64,000 nucleotides of DNA, from positions 62,001-126,000 of the forward strand of contig JAIQDT010014367.1 in assembly GCA_021521415.1 (NCBI GenBank), read 5' to 3'. Below, in pieces: positions 12,263 to 23,941 of this stretch. Source of the DNA: Bidens hawaiensis (lineage: Eukaryota > Streptophyta > Magnoliopsida > Asterales > Asteraceae). Numbering within the stretch: the stretch's first letter is position 1; each line of letters begins with the position of its first letter. The notes beneath the pieces are model-generated. The model saw nothing but the letters and a program-made list of their open reading frames with translations. It did not search any database and was not told the DNA's origin. Both the position numbers and the translations under genes were made by a program.

Positions 12263-13443
12263 TGTCAGGCCCCTCGATTTCAACTGGATCTTACTTAATC
12301 ATGTCATAACTCACACAGATTGATGTGTCGACAAGAGAGTTAATGACGGGTTGCTATATTTAGAAAGATATCCGTTTGTTAAAGTCGGAATCAATAACAA
12401 ACATACGGTTGCAATTAATAATCAAAGGGAGAAAGCACAAAACAGGATTCACTCAAAAGATTTCCATTTATATAACGTTAATCATACAAAAGGATAATCG
12501 ATTTAGGGTTTATAAAGAATCCTAGGACAGCCGTCACACCATATTCTCTTCAATAAATGTGTCTGTCTTATCCGTATTGTGCTCCCGTGTCCCTGGCGGC
12601 TTGCCCTAAACATTCTATTTATAGGCCTGCCAACCTAGGAAAACAGTCATTCCTTCTAGAAACCCTAAATTCAACGTACATATTCAAAATAAACTAAGTC
12701 TAAAACAAGTCTTCCGGGTAGGCTTTTCATCAAACTTCTCATTCCGAGTACGCTGTGTACTCTGCCATCCTTCATGACTTGGTAACATAGAAGTGTGCTC
12801 AGGATCAGTTTCCGGGTAGACTTTACTTGAAGAGTATTTTACCAAGTAAAATACTCACCGGGTAGAATTCAGTCTTCTTGGTTTTCTTAGACTTTTTCCG
12901 ACAAATCCTTACGAGCAACCTTGTTCTTCAATGGTCCATTTCAGCTCTTTGCTATAAAATAACTTATTAGCAAAGTGTACTCGGGAGTACTGTTCCTTTC
13001 TTGAGCTGAACCTTGCCCGATGATACTTAGAGTTATATCATTAAATCATCAAGCCTACTTGGACAATAATTATTAATGAATACCTTGCCTGGTCTTCCAA
13101 TCACTTGGCTTCTTGGACTTGGTTAACCAAACCTTACTCGGAAGAGTAATATACTTGGCTTCTGAAGAACAGACTTGCTTGATAAAGTGAACCTTGCTCG
13201 GATTTACATAAACTAGTGTACCTTGCCCGGCAATGCACTAATTTGCAAACCCTGCTCGGATATCCACTAAAGAAAACTTCTTGAAGTAAACCTTGCCCGA
13301 TAGACAAAATATCATACCCGGCTAAGTAAAACCTTGCTCGGAGGTCTAAGGTGTGCCCGGATCCATACTTAGCGAATTCTGAGGAGGTTGAGAAGATTCC
13401 AATCTTCCATATACTTCATTCTGGTTAAATATTTGACTCAACA
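12263..13443 (-). mobile_element. 5' LTR of Sirevirus A (1181 bp)
   Basis: On the minus strand it starts TGTTGAGTCAAATATT and ends CCTGACA, so it has TG...CA ends. The PBS follows directly. It is rich in the ACTCGG / CCCGG / CTTGCCCGA motifs also found in the post-pol region of the element. On its outer side lies CTAAGGGGGAGAT, which looks like a polypurine tract, where host flank is expected; see findings. Confidence 0.82.
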
Positions 13444-13479
13444 ATCTCCCCCTTAGGTCAATTGTTTGACTCAACACAG
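13444..13479 (-). other. Polypurine-tract stub outside the 5' LTR
   Basis: On the minus strand the sequence just before the LTR reads TGACCTAAGGGGGAGAT, a typical Copia polypurine tract, itself preceded by a second TGTTGAGTCAAA. Beyond about 13480 a Gypsy integrase begins on the other strand. The stub therefore looks like the 3' end of another copy of the same family. Confidence 0.6.
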
Positions 13480-14390
13480 TAGAACCATTATATCCTATTA
13501 TATCCCCTTGGCCTTTCATGAAGTGGGGGATGGATATCGTGGGGAAATTACCAAGAGCCCCAGGAGGAAAAGTCTTTATGTTGGCTATGACGGATTATTT
13601 CTTGAAGTGGATCGAAGCAGAAGCCTTTGTTCAAGTCAGAGAGAAAGAAGTTATCTCATTCATCAAGCGCAATATCCTGACAAGATTTGGGATCCCGGCA
13701 GAGATAGTGTGTGACAATGGCTCGCAATTCATCGGCAAGAGAACAACTAACTTCAGTACCAGTTGGGGAATCAAGATGATCACATCAACACCTGTCCACC
13801 CTTAGGCTAATGGACAGGCTGAATCTAGCAACAAAATCATTATCAATAACCTGAAGAAAAAGTTGGGGTCTAAGAAAGGAAAGTGGGCCGAAGAACTACC
13901 TTTTGTTCTTTGGGCAGATAGAACCACTTCGAAGAATGCTACTGGTCAGACTCCTTTCTCATTAGTATTCAGAGCTGAAGCAGTTATCCCCACAGAGATG
14001 GTTATCCCGACGGCTAGAGTCAATCATCAAAATCCCGAAGATAATACTCGAAGTCTACTTAAAGATCTAGATGCGGTAGAAGAACTCCGGGATTTGGCAA
14101 AGATCAGAAAGGCGTCTTATCAACAGAAGATAGCAAAGTCCTACAACAAGAATATTAGAGTTCGAAGGTTTCAAGAAGGGGAATTGGTTCTCCGAAAAGC
14201 TTTTTAGAATACTACCAATCCTAAGGATGGAAAGCTTGCACCAAAGTGGGAAGGTCCTTACTTGATGATTCAGAAGCAGGAAAGGGGGCATACAAATTGT
14301 CTACCTTAGATGGTGACTTACTACCAAGGGCTTGAAATGCTATACACCTCAAAAAATATTTCATGTAAGACTTCTATCCCGAGGATAACT
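13480..14390 (+). pseudogene. Tat-type Gypsy integrase, 5'-truncated
   Basis: Starts inside the integrase core at [12 protein letters not shown] (first catalytic Asp). CDNGSQFIGK (second Asp) and ANGQAESSNK (catalytic Glu) follow, then the C-terminal LVLRKAF and KLAPKWEGPY motifs. Two TAG codons stand where the sister copy at 28783-29823 has glutamine (before ANGQAE, and after LVLRKAF), consistent with CAG to TAG. The sequence is close to the minus-strand Tat element at 28.3-35.2 kb. Everything upstream (gag, RT) is missing, cut off at the Sirevirus A stub. Confidence 0.9.
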
Positions 14391-15592
14391 GTTATACTAA
14401 ACAGTCAAGGTATGTATTCAAATTTATACTTTTATTTATTTTCAATATTATTATTCTTCAAACAAAGTACTGACTTAAGCATCGGAGGGGTGTTAGCAAG
14501 GCTAACACCCACCCCTCACTTAGAGTTGACTGTTTTGTTGATATGAGGGACTCTCATATGTAATAAGGTTAACTTGGGCCTTCGACGCTAGTTTATAAGG
14601 GCCGTGTCGCCAGCTTAATCTTAAGGTATAAGGGGTTTTCACCTCTTCTAAGGTTTATTCAGCCTTAGTTCGAGAGGCGGGGCCAGCACATGAAATATAG
14701 TGACTTGTTACCTCATTATCCTCGGCTATTGGTATGAATCTTGAGGTTTAAGGGTTTTCACCTCTTCTTAAAGTCGCCTGTAGCGCGTGTTTGTTCGGCC
14801 TTAGTTCGAGAGGCGGGGCCAGCACATGAAATATAGTGACTTGTTACCTCGTTATCCTCGGCTATTGGTTTGAACCTCAAGTTTATGGTAGACGTACCAT
14901 AATCTAAGGTTTAGGAGATTTTCATCTCTTCTAAAGGGCCTCGTCGCCAGTTTATTCCTAAGGTTTAAGGGATTTTCATCTCTTCTAAAGGGCCTCGTCG
15001 CCAGTTTATTCCTAAGGTTTATGGGATTTTCATCTCTTCTAAAGGGCCTTGTCTCCAGTTTATTCCTAAGGTTTAAGGGGTTTTTGCCTCTTCTAATGGC
15101 CTCGTCGCTAGTTTATTTAGGCCTTGTCGCCAGTTTATTGAGGCCTTGTGGCCAGAATTTCTGAAATTATTTTCAGGATAATGTTAATATTGCAGGTCTA
15201 TCTGTGTATCCTTAGAATTAAAGAAACATTCTGCAAAATAAGGTTGAAGTAGTCTATACGTTATCAGAGTTAGTTGCTATATGATTCTGGTATGACTTCC
15301 TGTATATGAATATTCTAAATTACTCGTCTTATTTATAAGATGAATTTTATGACTTGGTATTGGTTTATTGAGATAAACTTAAGTGATTATTAAAGAATTT
15401 CATTCCTAATAAACTTAAATTTTTCTCTAATAAAGGGAACAAGGATTTCGAAGGACTGATCTATTCTCGTAATAATGTCAACTTTAGTCGGTGCTAAATC
15501 ATAAAATTTTGGTGCTAAATGGAAAACAGTTTATCATTAGAAAATTTAACAGCTGAAATTGGTAAAAACAGCTGTCAAAATTTGGGGACAAT
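14391..15592 (+). other. Tat 3' untranslated region with hairpin, tandem repeats and polypurine tract
   Basis: Noncoding region between the integrase and the 3' LTR. It holds a perfect 10-bp hairpin at 14488-14510 (GGGTGTTAGC, loop AAG, GCTAACACCC). A repeat of about 50 bases (AGTTCGAGAGGCGGGGCCAG...) starts near 14662 and again near 14798. From about 14900 to 15110 there are several copies of a 50-60-bp unit containing TTTTCATCTCTTCTAAAGGG and CGTCGCCAGTTTATTCC. The last bases, AATTTGGGGACAAT, form the likely polypurine tract. Confidence 0.75.
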
Positions 15593-16689
15593 TGTTAGGG
15601 CCCAAATTTTATAGTCGGATCTATGCTCAGGATCTCGAATATGTTCAGGATTCTCAAATAAGTTTAATATCCTGAGTATTAATGCTAATAAATAGATATT
15701 TCTCTCTTGGTGTTGATTTATAATTGCAGATATTAATTGTTGATTTAATCCATGCGAAATACACGGTTGGTGGTTACATAAAACGTGTGAAACGAGTTAT
15801 AACCGCTGGGATTAAAGGCCAAGTAATGGTTAATGGTCAAATATTGACTATTATGCTGAAATCTCGCACTTATAGTTAATATTAGCATGTGTGGGACCAC
15901 GTTTGATAAGTAACTCCCAAAAGAATCGGTCAAAGACGTGGGATGAACATTGAAGAACGTGGATAGACTCAAAAGAAGAGTTCCCCAACGGCTATATTGG
16001 AAGACTCTTTCAGTTCCGGAATACTCGGAGAGTTAGTTAGGGATTTCAGCCTATCCTGCCGATACAAGTATTCTGAGGATTATACTTCGGGATGTCCAAC
16101 TGTCCTTTATTGTTCTATTTGTTTTGCAGATAAGACCACGTGTTTAATATGCTAATATGAACGTGGGTTTGCAACGGCTAGTGCTTAGACTTCGTCAAAT
16201 TAAACGTGGGCAGCAAGGGATAAGTGGAAGACTTAGTCTAGGGTTTCTGGATTATTCGGGATAACAGTTGTAATCTTTTATTATATATATGAGCTGAAAA
16301 TATCATTAGAACACACACTTTTTCACGACCTAGCCACTAGCATACTCTTTAACACTTAGCATTCGATCACTTATCAGCTCCACCACTTGTAATCACCTAT
16401 TTTCGATATTAATAAAGTCGACGGTGATAGTTTTCACCGTCCGGGGTTTTTTTGTTCCTGAGATTAACATAATCATATACGAATCTGACCAAAAATTACG
16501 TTCTTAATCTTTGACCGAAGCAATTCGACCAAAGATTACATTTTTAATTCTTGACCGACGTAAGATTATTGTGATCAAGGGTTTTTTCCCTCGTAATCAT
16601 ATCGTTGTGTTTAATCTTATTATCATCAAGCACTCCACCTCACACACTAATTTGATCAAAAGTTGTTTTGCCAATTTTTGACCGAAACA
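15593..16689 (+). mobile_element. 3' LTR of the plus-strand Tat element (1097 bp)
   Basis: Starts TGTTAGGGCCCAAATT right after the polypurine tract and ends CCGAAACA before an ATT/ATC microsatellite. The minus-strand Tat LTR (34593-35249) starts TGTTAGGGTACAG and ends TCCAAAACA, and both share a TTAATAAAGT...GGTGATAG segment, so they belong to related families. Confidence 0.8.
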
Positions 16690-16743
16690 ATTATTACTAT
16701 TATTATTATTATTATCATCATCATCATCATCATCATCATCATC
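16690..16743. repeat. ATT/ATC microsatellite
   Basis: Runs of ATT/ATTACT followed by about ten CAT units directly after the Tat LTR. Confidence 0.95.
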
Positions 16744-18440
16744 TTTTAATATGTTACTTAACTAATAAAAACTATTGAATGTTTGAATTAAATAGAATTT
16801 ATTAAAATAGTTAAACCTTTTGATTGTTTCATTAAACTATTTTTAATTTGTGTATTAATTATATTAAACATAATTTAATTTCTTAAATTCTATAGAGCAT
16901 AACCACTCTAAAAATTCACTATAAAAGAATGTCTAATTCTCCATCGTTTACACACCTTAATACATTATTTTCTTAAGCTTAAGAGCACTAACAAGTAAGT
17001 TTTTACCATTTCATGCATTTTATAGCTTTTGTTTTGATATTTATCTTGAATGTTCATACTTGTTCATAAGTTGTTCCTTATGATCATGTTACTTTTATCA
17101 TAAAAATCTTATATTCTGGTTATAAGAAATCACTATGATCATGGATATATAAGATAAACACTTTGATTTTCTAAATATTATGTCAAAACTAGTTATTTTG
17201 CAAGAACAAATATAAATATTATCTAGATGTTATTATATGTTAATAATCATAAACTTATAAACCTTTTTTTTAAATAATAAGATGATATATACAAAATGGT
17301 TATAATTAAAGATTTCTTATAATAGAACTAGTATACTTGATTTCTCTAGATAATTAATTATTGTTTATTTATTTCAACATAAACTAATATCTATAATTTT
17401 TAAAATAATTCATGCAAAACATTTAAGTTAATTAATTAATTATGTTACTAGAATAAAAATAAAACGTTTAATCATAAATTGTTATTAATATTGTTATTTA
17501 ATTGTGTATTAATAAGTTTCAATTATTTATCTACAAATCATTCTTCAACTAATAAATATCAAATGATTTATATAAACTTTAATTCATTTTTGTTAAACTC
17601 ATTTTAAATAAAGAAATCCTCCAAGTCCCCTTTCGCCATAAGTTAATTAACTTTATATCTCCGGTAGCTAGTCCTTGATTTTGTATCTTTGTTATTATTT
17701 ATAGTTTCGTGGGATTCAATTGCTTCGTTTGTTAACTCGTTTTTGGTTATTATTTCAAGTTGTCTCCAATATCAAAGGTGAGTTTCTCACACCCCATTCT
17801 CTTTTACTAGTTTATAGGGTAACATATATATATATTCTATCCAAATTACAATTTGTTTTATTCAATATTTACAAAATACAATTCGTTACATGGACTTGTG
17901 TGTTTACTTGTTACTTGCTCAAATATTGCATGCATGTATTTCTTCGATAAGTATGATCATATGCCCCCCTTTGCACTCAGGACCATTGTTTCTAGCGGAA
18001 AAGGGACTCCGATCTGAGTGTTGGTGCACAATCCCAACTGGAAAAGACCTTCATTTATTCTTTACACTCAGGACCTTTGATTCTAGTGTAAAGAACCCTT
18101 ATTTTCTTTTCACAAGTTTTCATGATATTGTATGGTTTTTATGTAGTATTTAAACTGTGAGAACTCGCAAACTATTCATTTAATTGACTTTATTTTATAT
18201 ATATGTTACATGTATAATTATTAGAGGATGAAACAGAGAAGACACTAGAATTTAGGTTATATTAATAAATGGACAAGTTGTTAATTGTTCTTGTATTTTC
18301 TTTGTAGTTCTTGTTACAAACTTGTGTACTTGATGTTTAAATTAATTAATGATAATATTGTCAGTTAATAGTGTCACGTGTGTTTTGATCAATTTGTACG
18401 TCACACTCGGGCGTATTCCGCTTTAGCCAGGGTGTTACAT
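16744..18440. other. AT-rich region, possible LTR remnant
   Basis: No convincing gene. The right end reads GCCAGGGTGTTACA; its reverse complement, TGTAACACCCTGG, is a common plant Gypsy LTR start, so an LTR may end at 18440. A TATA-like ACTATAAAAG lies near 16919 on the plus strand. Two related segments containing CACTCAGGACC occur near 17975 and 18064. The other LTR boundary and the orientation could not be fixed. Confidence 0.4.
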
Positions 18441-18497
18441 ATTACCGTAGAGCCCAACAACATATTCAATTTGAGAGCCAATTGTTGGAGCTAATAT

Positions 18498-20276
18498 TGT
18501 CACACCCCACCCCGACTTAGGGTCTAGGAGTGTGAGCAACAATAGGTACCCGCTTTGTAAACATATCATAGTTGTAGGTTTATTTTAGCGGAAGAATTTT
18601 ATAAAATATTAATTTACATTGAAAACTTACTCGGGAATTTAATACCCGAGTATTCAGTTACAAAATATTGTTTAGTACTTATTACAAAGATCATATATTC
18701 AAAATTGAGCCATATTGTAAGCGATCATCTATCACCATGACTCTAATCATTGCTTATAGCTACCTGTATCTAAATACCTGCAATGGTTGGGGAAAATACG
18801 TTAGCGATGAGCTGGTGAAACGTTAACTGACTCTAAAAGCTTTTTATGATAGTCGTTAAATACAAATATAGTTTTTTATTACAAACTCGACAGGAATGCT
18901 GGCCATTCTCGGGATCTGTACCACTAACCTACACACACAATTCAAGGGTTCTCCAAGTCTGTTAACCCATTGGAGAACTGGTTATGACTGACTCTAAGTG
19001 CATGCCTGCTCAGTCAGTTATGTTTGGATCTAGACACATGTGTAATCGGTCTGAGTTGCTTTTATTTTCTATTTTGCATTATAACGATTATAGAGATCAT
19101 GTAATCTCATGTAAATGTTTATCTGACTCTTTGTAATAAACAACCTGTTTATCAAAAGAGTAAAATGTATGTCTGTTTGTAAATGTTTAACGTAGTCACC
19201 TGTGGTTGTCGGTTCGGTGATGTTTGAAAACCTTTCATGTCTTCTTGATGTTAATCTATAGTAAAATAGGTTTGTATAAATATTCGGATTGTGTTTGTTG
19301 ATTAAGCTGCAAACCATAAGTCTGGTTTAACCTTGATAGAATTTCAGTTATTTGTAAAACATACTTTGTATTTATATGGCGTTTGATATAGCATGCTTTG
19401 GCGTAATAGGTTCTAACATGTTTGTACGTTTCTCCAGGAAAGTAAACTTGTCCTTAGGCAAGAAACTCAGTACTAGCGATATGCCCCTTCAAGTTACTTC
19501 ATGCCCGTCAAAAGATATAGTTTTTCTAACATTACTTCTCATAGAAGTAACACCATTTATTTTGAAAAATCTCATTTTAAACATAGTAATCTTTCAAGGT
19601 TGATGACTATAACCTCGACTAGGTCTAAGCTATCACAACTATATATATTGAAATAACTTAAATGTAACCCTTACCTTAAACGATTACTCGAGACTAGTAA
19701 TAATAAGATAATAGCAGCAACTCGTCGGCAAGGTTTCGGTAACAGAGATGGTTGGACGTTAGCAGGGCTTCGAGACTGCGTTTCTTGCACGTACTTCAAG
19801 AAAACGAGTCGTCGGTTAGCAGGGAATATCGAGGCACGAGTTTCAAGGTTATGTCTGTGAAAGTGAATGTGTTTTGGGATGAATACTGCTCAAACCCGTA
19901 GCCCCCATTTTATAGGCAAGTTTGGGCTCCCATCGCGGTACGCGATGGAGCTTTTTCTGTGGCTATAGCGTATTGCGAAGCCGCAATTATTATAATTACG
20001 CCACCTGCCACCACGTGGTTGGACAATTGTACTTGGTTACTTAACGTGGGCATCGCGTATCCGGATGAGCCAATTGGTTTGGCCATCGCGTAGCGGGACA
20101 CCGCCCTTTTCTTGATTTTGTTGAATTCCCATCGTGTAACACGATGGGACCAAAATCATTCAATTGCATATCGCGATGGGTCTAGAAACCCAAAAAAATT
20201 ATTTTCAGTCCTTTATCTTTTTTGAGATTTTACATAATTGGCCCAAACTTAAATGGGGTATTTTCAAAATGTTACA
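18498..20276 (-). mobile_element. Solo LTR of a TGTCACACCCC family (1779 bp)
   Basis: Plus-strand ends are TGTCACACCCC and AATGTTACA, so the LTR lies on the minus strand (TGTAACA...TGTGACA). It resembles the complete LTR at 48819-50862: same termini, a shared segment with ACCTGCAA...AAATACGT...GCTGGTG, and the same CATCGCG palindromes next to a TATA region. No PBS lies on its left and no polypurine tract on its right, so a solo LTR is the simplest reading. A perfect target duplication was not found (AATAT versus ATAAT). Confidence 0.65.
19930..20176. repeat. CATCGCG...CGCGATG palindromes in the solo LTR
   Basis: Imperfect palindromes of the form CCATCGCGGTACGCGATGG recur at about 19930, 20051, 20081, 20130 and 20161. 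They lie near the outer, U3 end of the LTR, as in the related LTR at 50.5-50.8 kb. Confidence 0.75.
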
Positions 20277-20432
20277 ATAATGAGAGTGTTATTGAGACAA
20301 AAAAGATTATCTATATTTTTTTGAATAATAAGGGTACAATATAAGACTATTTGTAGTTATTACAATGATAAAAAAAATGAAACAAAGCTAATGTTCGGGC
20401 TGTTAAAAGACTGCAACATGGATTACAATCTA
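20277..20432 (-). other. Probable Copia LTR remnant left of the Helitron
   Basis: Lies between the solo LTR and the Helitron. In minus orientation it contains a stretch like TATTGTACCCTTATTATTC that resembles an LTR R-U5 region. With 20842-20925 it may form the decayed 3' LTR of the Copia copy at 20926-22830, split by the Helitron. Confidence 0.35.
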
Positions 20433-20841
20433 TCTATACTATTAAAGCAATACCATTTTTCAACATGTCATTCAACTAGACCTTTCACATAGACTGTCAA
20501 GTGCACAAGTTTTCATTTTTATAATTTTGACTTCATGAATGATAAAATGAAAAATATATTATTGACGGAAATCGAACTCATTACCTTGCTTTTAGAATAT
20601 CTGTGGCATACCAACTCAACTAGGATGAATTGATGGTAACCTTATCTTTTTCTTAATTGGTAAAGATTCACAACCTTCCATTTTGATTTCTAATAAAATT
20701 CAAAGTATTTTTATTACTCGTATTTTAGGAAATTATTTATATCTTATGAATCCATAAGGTATATAATTATGCCTATTATTAAATTTAATTTTTCTGTTGA
20801 TGTATTTTCTAACCCCGTGTATCTCACGGGATTTATCCTAG
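20433..20841 (+). mobile_element. Non-autonomous Helitron (409 bp)
   Basis: Starts with TCTATACTATTAAAG and ends with CTAG. Before the end lies a hairpin, CCCGTG-TATCT-CACGGG, about 8 bases from the terminus. It is flanked by A on the left and T on the right, the AT target that Helitrons use. It carries no coding sequence, only a tRNA-like segment inside. Confidence 0.75.
20567..20622 (-). repeat. tRNA-like (SINE-type) segment with A and B boxes inside the Helitron
   Basis: On the minus strand TAGTTGAGTTGG (A box, 20622-20611) is followed about 31 bases later by GAGTTCGATTTCC (B box, 20579-20567). This is the spacing and sequence of an internal RNA polymerase III promoter in tRNA-derived SINEs. 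It is not a functional tRNA gene, since no cloverleaf ends are visible. Confidence 0.5.
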
Positions 20842-20925
20842 TTAGCAATATTTAACAAAGGATATGATGAGTAATTTATGTGCCATGATTTACTACAATT
20901 TTGACTTTCCTTTTTTGACACCCTC

Positions 20926-22830
20926 CTTCAACTCTTAAGTTGAATATTGGAATTACCAAAATTCAGCTTACCCATACAATTGTGAAGAGTTTTTTAGTAA
21001 CGACTTTGATTAGTACATCAGCAAGCTGTTCATTGATCAAACAAATGGCAATTCAATATTCTCGGATTCAAAATCTTCTTTTATTAAGTTTCTGTCCACC
21101 TTTATATGTTTTGTTCAATCATTTTGCATTGGGTTTTTCAGATATTTGAGTTATAGATTTAATATCACACATAACTTTGATGCTTTCTTTTAGAGGAAAT
21201 CAATTTTGGTTTGCGGCGCAGCTTGTTGCCCGTTTGCCTGCCACTTTATTGTAATCATTTTATAGTAAATTATATAAAACTTCGATTATTTTGGTTAAAA
21301 AATTTCTTATGAATAAAATTTCTCCTGTTTCTCATGCTATTCCCCTAAATTCGGCATATGTACTTGAAAGAGCAACAACTTATGTTTCTTACCTCTCCAT
21401 GTCATGAGGTCCCCCATCCCCCACCTCCCGCCCCAATCCCACTAAAGTGAAGTTACCTAATGTAGATATTTAGTCCCTTATATCTCCTACCTAGTGAGTA
21501 TTTGTGTGGGCTAGAATTTCCAAATGTGTATTTAATTTCAATATAATTCCATAACTAGTTGTCCTTGGAGGTATCTGATGCTTCTCAAAATAGCTTCTTT
21601 GTGTCTGTTTGGGGTTGGAGCAAGAACTGAATTACAACCCCAATGGCATAGGCTATGCCAGCTTGTGTTTGTGAGAGGTATGTTAACCTCCCCAACCAGT
21701 CGTTTGTATCTTTCTTTATATGCCAAATTTGCATCAACCGACGAGCATTTTTTTCTTAGTGGCAGAGTACACACCTCCCATGTGTTGTTTTACTTTAGTT
21801 CCTCCATCTTGGTTTCTATGGCATCCATTACAGACCCTGGTGTTTGTTCAACACATAGGGAAGTAGTAAAGGCTTTAGTTTCGTTGGACAAATTCCCTTT
21901 AGCAATATATACAGCATGGTATATGAATAGTTGAGCCTCTTTTTCTGGAGACCATCCATGGTAGAATTCCTCTGTTTGTCTTTGGTGGAAACACATATCA
22001 TACAACTTCTTCATGTACTAGTTGTTATTCATGTTATGCCATTTGCTAACATGCTTATGCTACTTGTTCAGGACCATCATGGTTAGGATTATACAAAAAT
22101 TCAACATTTTTCAAAGGTTTAAGAATGACTTACCTTAGGTACCTCAAAAATCAGGTTGGGAGAATCTTGATTAGTGGCATTGACCGATGGATCCATGAAC
22201 TGTGACTGACTTGGTGAATGATCTTGGGTACCATTAGAGATTTCTTTTGATGACGGTATCATGTTTAACCAACTTAGTGTGTCAATATCTTTCTTCTCCC
22301 TCAGACAACTATGTTGGGAGTTGTAAAAGTATTTTGTTTCAAGGAAATCATAGTCCACTATAGTAAACATGTGACGCCTTGTTGTACTTTAACATCCATA
22401 TCCTTTTTAATTAACTCCATACCCCACAAAACCACACTTTTTGGCAAATGGATCAAGTTCTACACGTTTGATTTTGGGTATGTGGACAAACATAGAACAA
22501 CCGAATACCTTCTGTTTAGGGTAAGACATGGAGAAAGTTTGGTGAAATAAGCTAGGGTTTCAATTGGGATTTTGAGTTGAAGGGCTTCTATTGGAAGACG
22601 ACTTATAAGGTATGTGGTTGTAGTAAGGGCTTCGGGCCCAAAAGATTGAGGAACTTTGGATTCATTAAGCAGGACACGGGTAATTTCTAAAAATATCCGA
22701 TTTTTCCGTTTGTCCGTACTACTTTGCTCAGATGTATGGGAAACATAACGTTTGATTAATTGTTTCTTTTGACTGACAAATTTTTTTCATGAATATTTGT
22801 CATATGGAAGGATTTTGATATTTGTTTGTC
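20926..22830 (-). pseudogene. Decayed Copia pol (integrase to RNase H)
   Basis: Translated on the minus strand in several frames, it shows the end of an integrase (TSEQSSTDKRKNRIFLEITR, ALTTTTYLISRLP, about 22740-22590), a pre-RT region (DTLSWLNMIPSSKEIS), and an RT/RNase H connection (YKRLVGEVN..., ILRSIRYLQG, 21540-21774). The C-terminus has NEQLADVLIKVVTKKLF (about 21000). A purine-rich AAGGAGGG then leads into TGTCAAAAAAGG, a probable LTR start near 20924. Many stops and frameshifts make it old. It is not a Sirevirus copy; the sublineage is unclear. Confidence 0.75.
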
Positions 22831-22839
22831 ATATATGTG

Positions 22840-23885
22840 TCTCGTAAAGGATTCCAATATTATATTTCCATGTTATCCTTACTAATATAACCAGACTAGC
22901 TTTATACGTTTGTACTAGTGTGTAGTACCACTAACCACTTTTCCTTTTAAGGCATGTTTGAGAGCGTTTCATAGTACCATTTATTTTTAGGTTATCACCA
23001 TAAAGAATAACGAGTATTGCTTTGCTAAAAACAAAATTCAAATTAATGGCGGCAAGCTAAGGGGTATTTTTTTTACACACGGAGGGCTAAAATGGTCTTT
23101 TCCCCGTAATGGGAAACAAATTTTGGTTGTTGGGTTGGGAACATAATTATTTAAAAGTATTTATCCTCTGTAAATATTATATAGAGTCTTGTATACCGAA
23201 TGTGTAATTGATTAAAAATTAATATTTAATAATTAACCAAAATACCAAGAAAAAAAAAGAAGAAAAGAAACTTATCATATATCGTTAAGAGATCGTAGTT
23301 GTATAGTAGTGTTTAAAAAAATTTAATTATTTATTTAGTTATTTTGTTCTTCAAGTTAGTACAATACTTATCAGTAAACAATTTAATAGTAATGAATAAT
23401 TTTAAAGGATTTAGTTGGTTTTAAAATGTAAGAATTAAGATGGAAATGACACGTGATAAAATATTGTATGTTTTTTTATTAAAGAGTATTAACTGATATA
23501 CATATTTTAAAGAAAAATACGTACACAATTTAAATGATTTAAAAAAAGGATTTTAATGTGTGTATATATATAAATGTAATTTAAATATATGTATATTTTT
23601 GTATTTTGAAATATCTAAAATAAAATTAAATAAACCACAACTATAATTTCACAAAACACACTAATTAATGTGTAATTGTGTATCAAGGATCACTAACCAT
23701 AAACTTGTTGGAAAAAAATTTTTGATGCACGTGGATCCCACAAAAAGTGCTTTATCAAGAAACGTCGTGTATAACGGATTTGCATTTTCTTGCTTTAATA
23801 AATCATTCTCTTGGGTGTTTATGTTTACTATTATTATAAAGAGGACCAATCACAATCATAGTGAACAAAACCATAGATTTGAAGC
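22840..23885. other. Intergenic region upstream of the bHLH gene
   Basis: AT-rich, with no credible frame or repeat structure. It presumably contains the bHLH gene's promoter region; nothing specific was recognised apart from the TATA-like box at 23886. Confidence 0.6.
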
Positions 23886-23894
23886 TATAAAAAA
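23886..23894 (+). promoter_or_regulatory. TATA box of the bHLH gene
   Basis: TATAAAAAA, 56 bases before the start codon at 23942. The spacing leaves room for a short 5' UTR of about 25 bases. Confidence 0.55.
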
Positions 23895-23941
23895 CAGGTA
23901 AAGATCCATTCGTTTGAGGAAGACAAAGTGTGACAGAAGTG

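Larger units (their letters stand above)
1..13443 (-). mobile_element. Sirevirus A: Copia LTR retrotransposon, decayed, 3' end outside window
   Basis: Read on the minus strand the order is 5' LTR (13443-12263), PBS (12260-12249), leader, gag (11950-8397), pol (8418-4911), a 3.5-kb noncoding region, then an env-like gene (1363 to beyond position 1). Protease before integrase before RT/RNase H is the Ty1/Copia order. The large gag with two zinc knuckles and the reading frame after pol are typical of the Sirevirus lineage. Several frameshifts and stops break gag, pol and env, so the copy is dead. The 3' LTR must lie to the left of the window. Lineage is from family knowledge; order and motifs are visible. 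Confidence 0.88.

Noticed and set aside
18498..20276. Full element bounded by this LTR
   Set aside because: No PBS, polypurine tract or coding region of this family is adjacent, so only a solo LTR can be supported.
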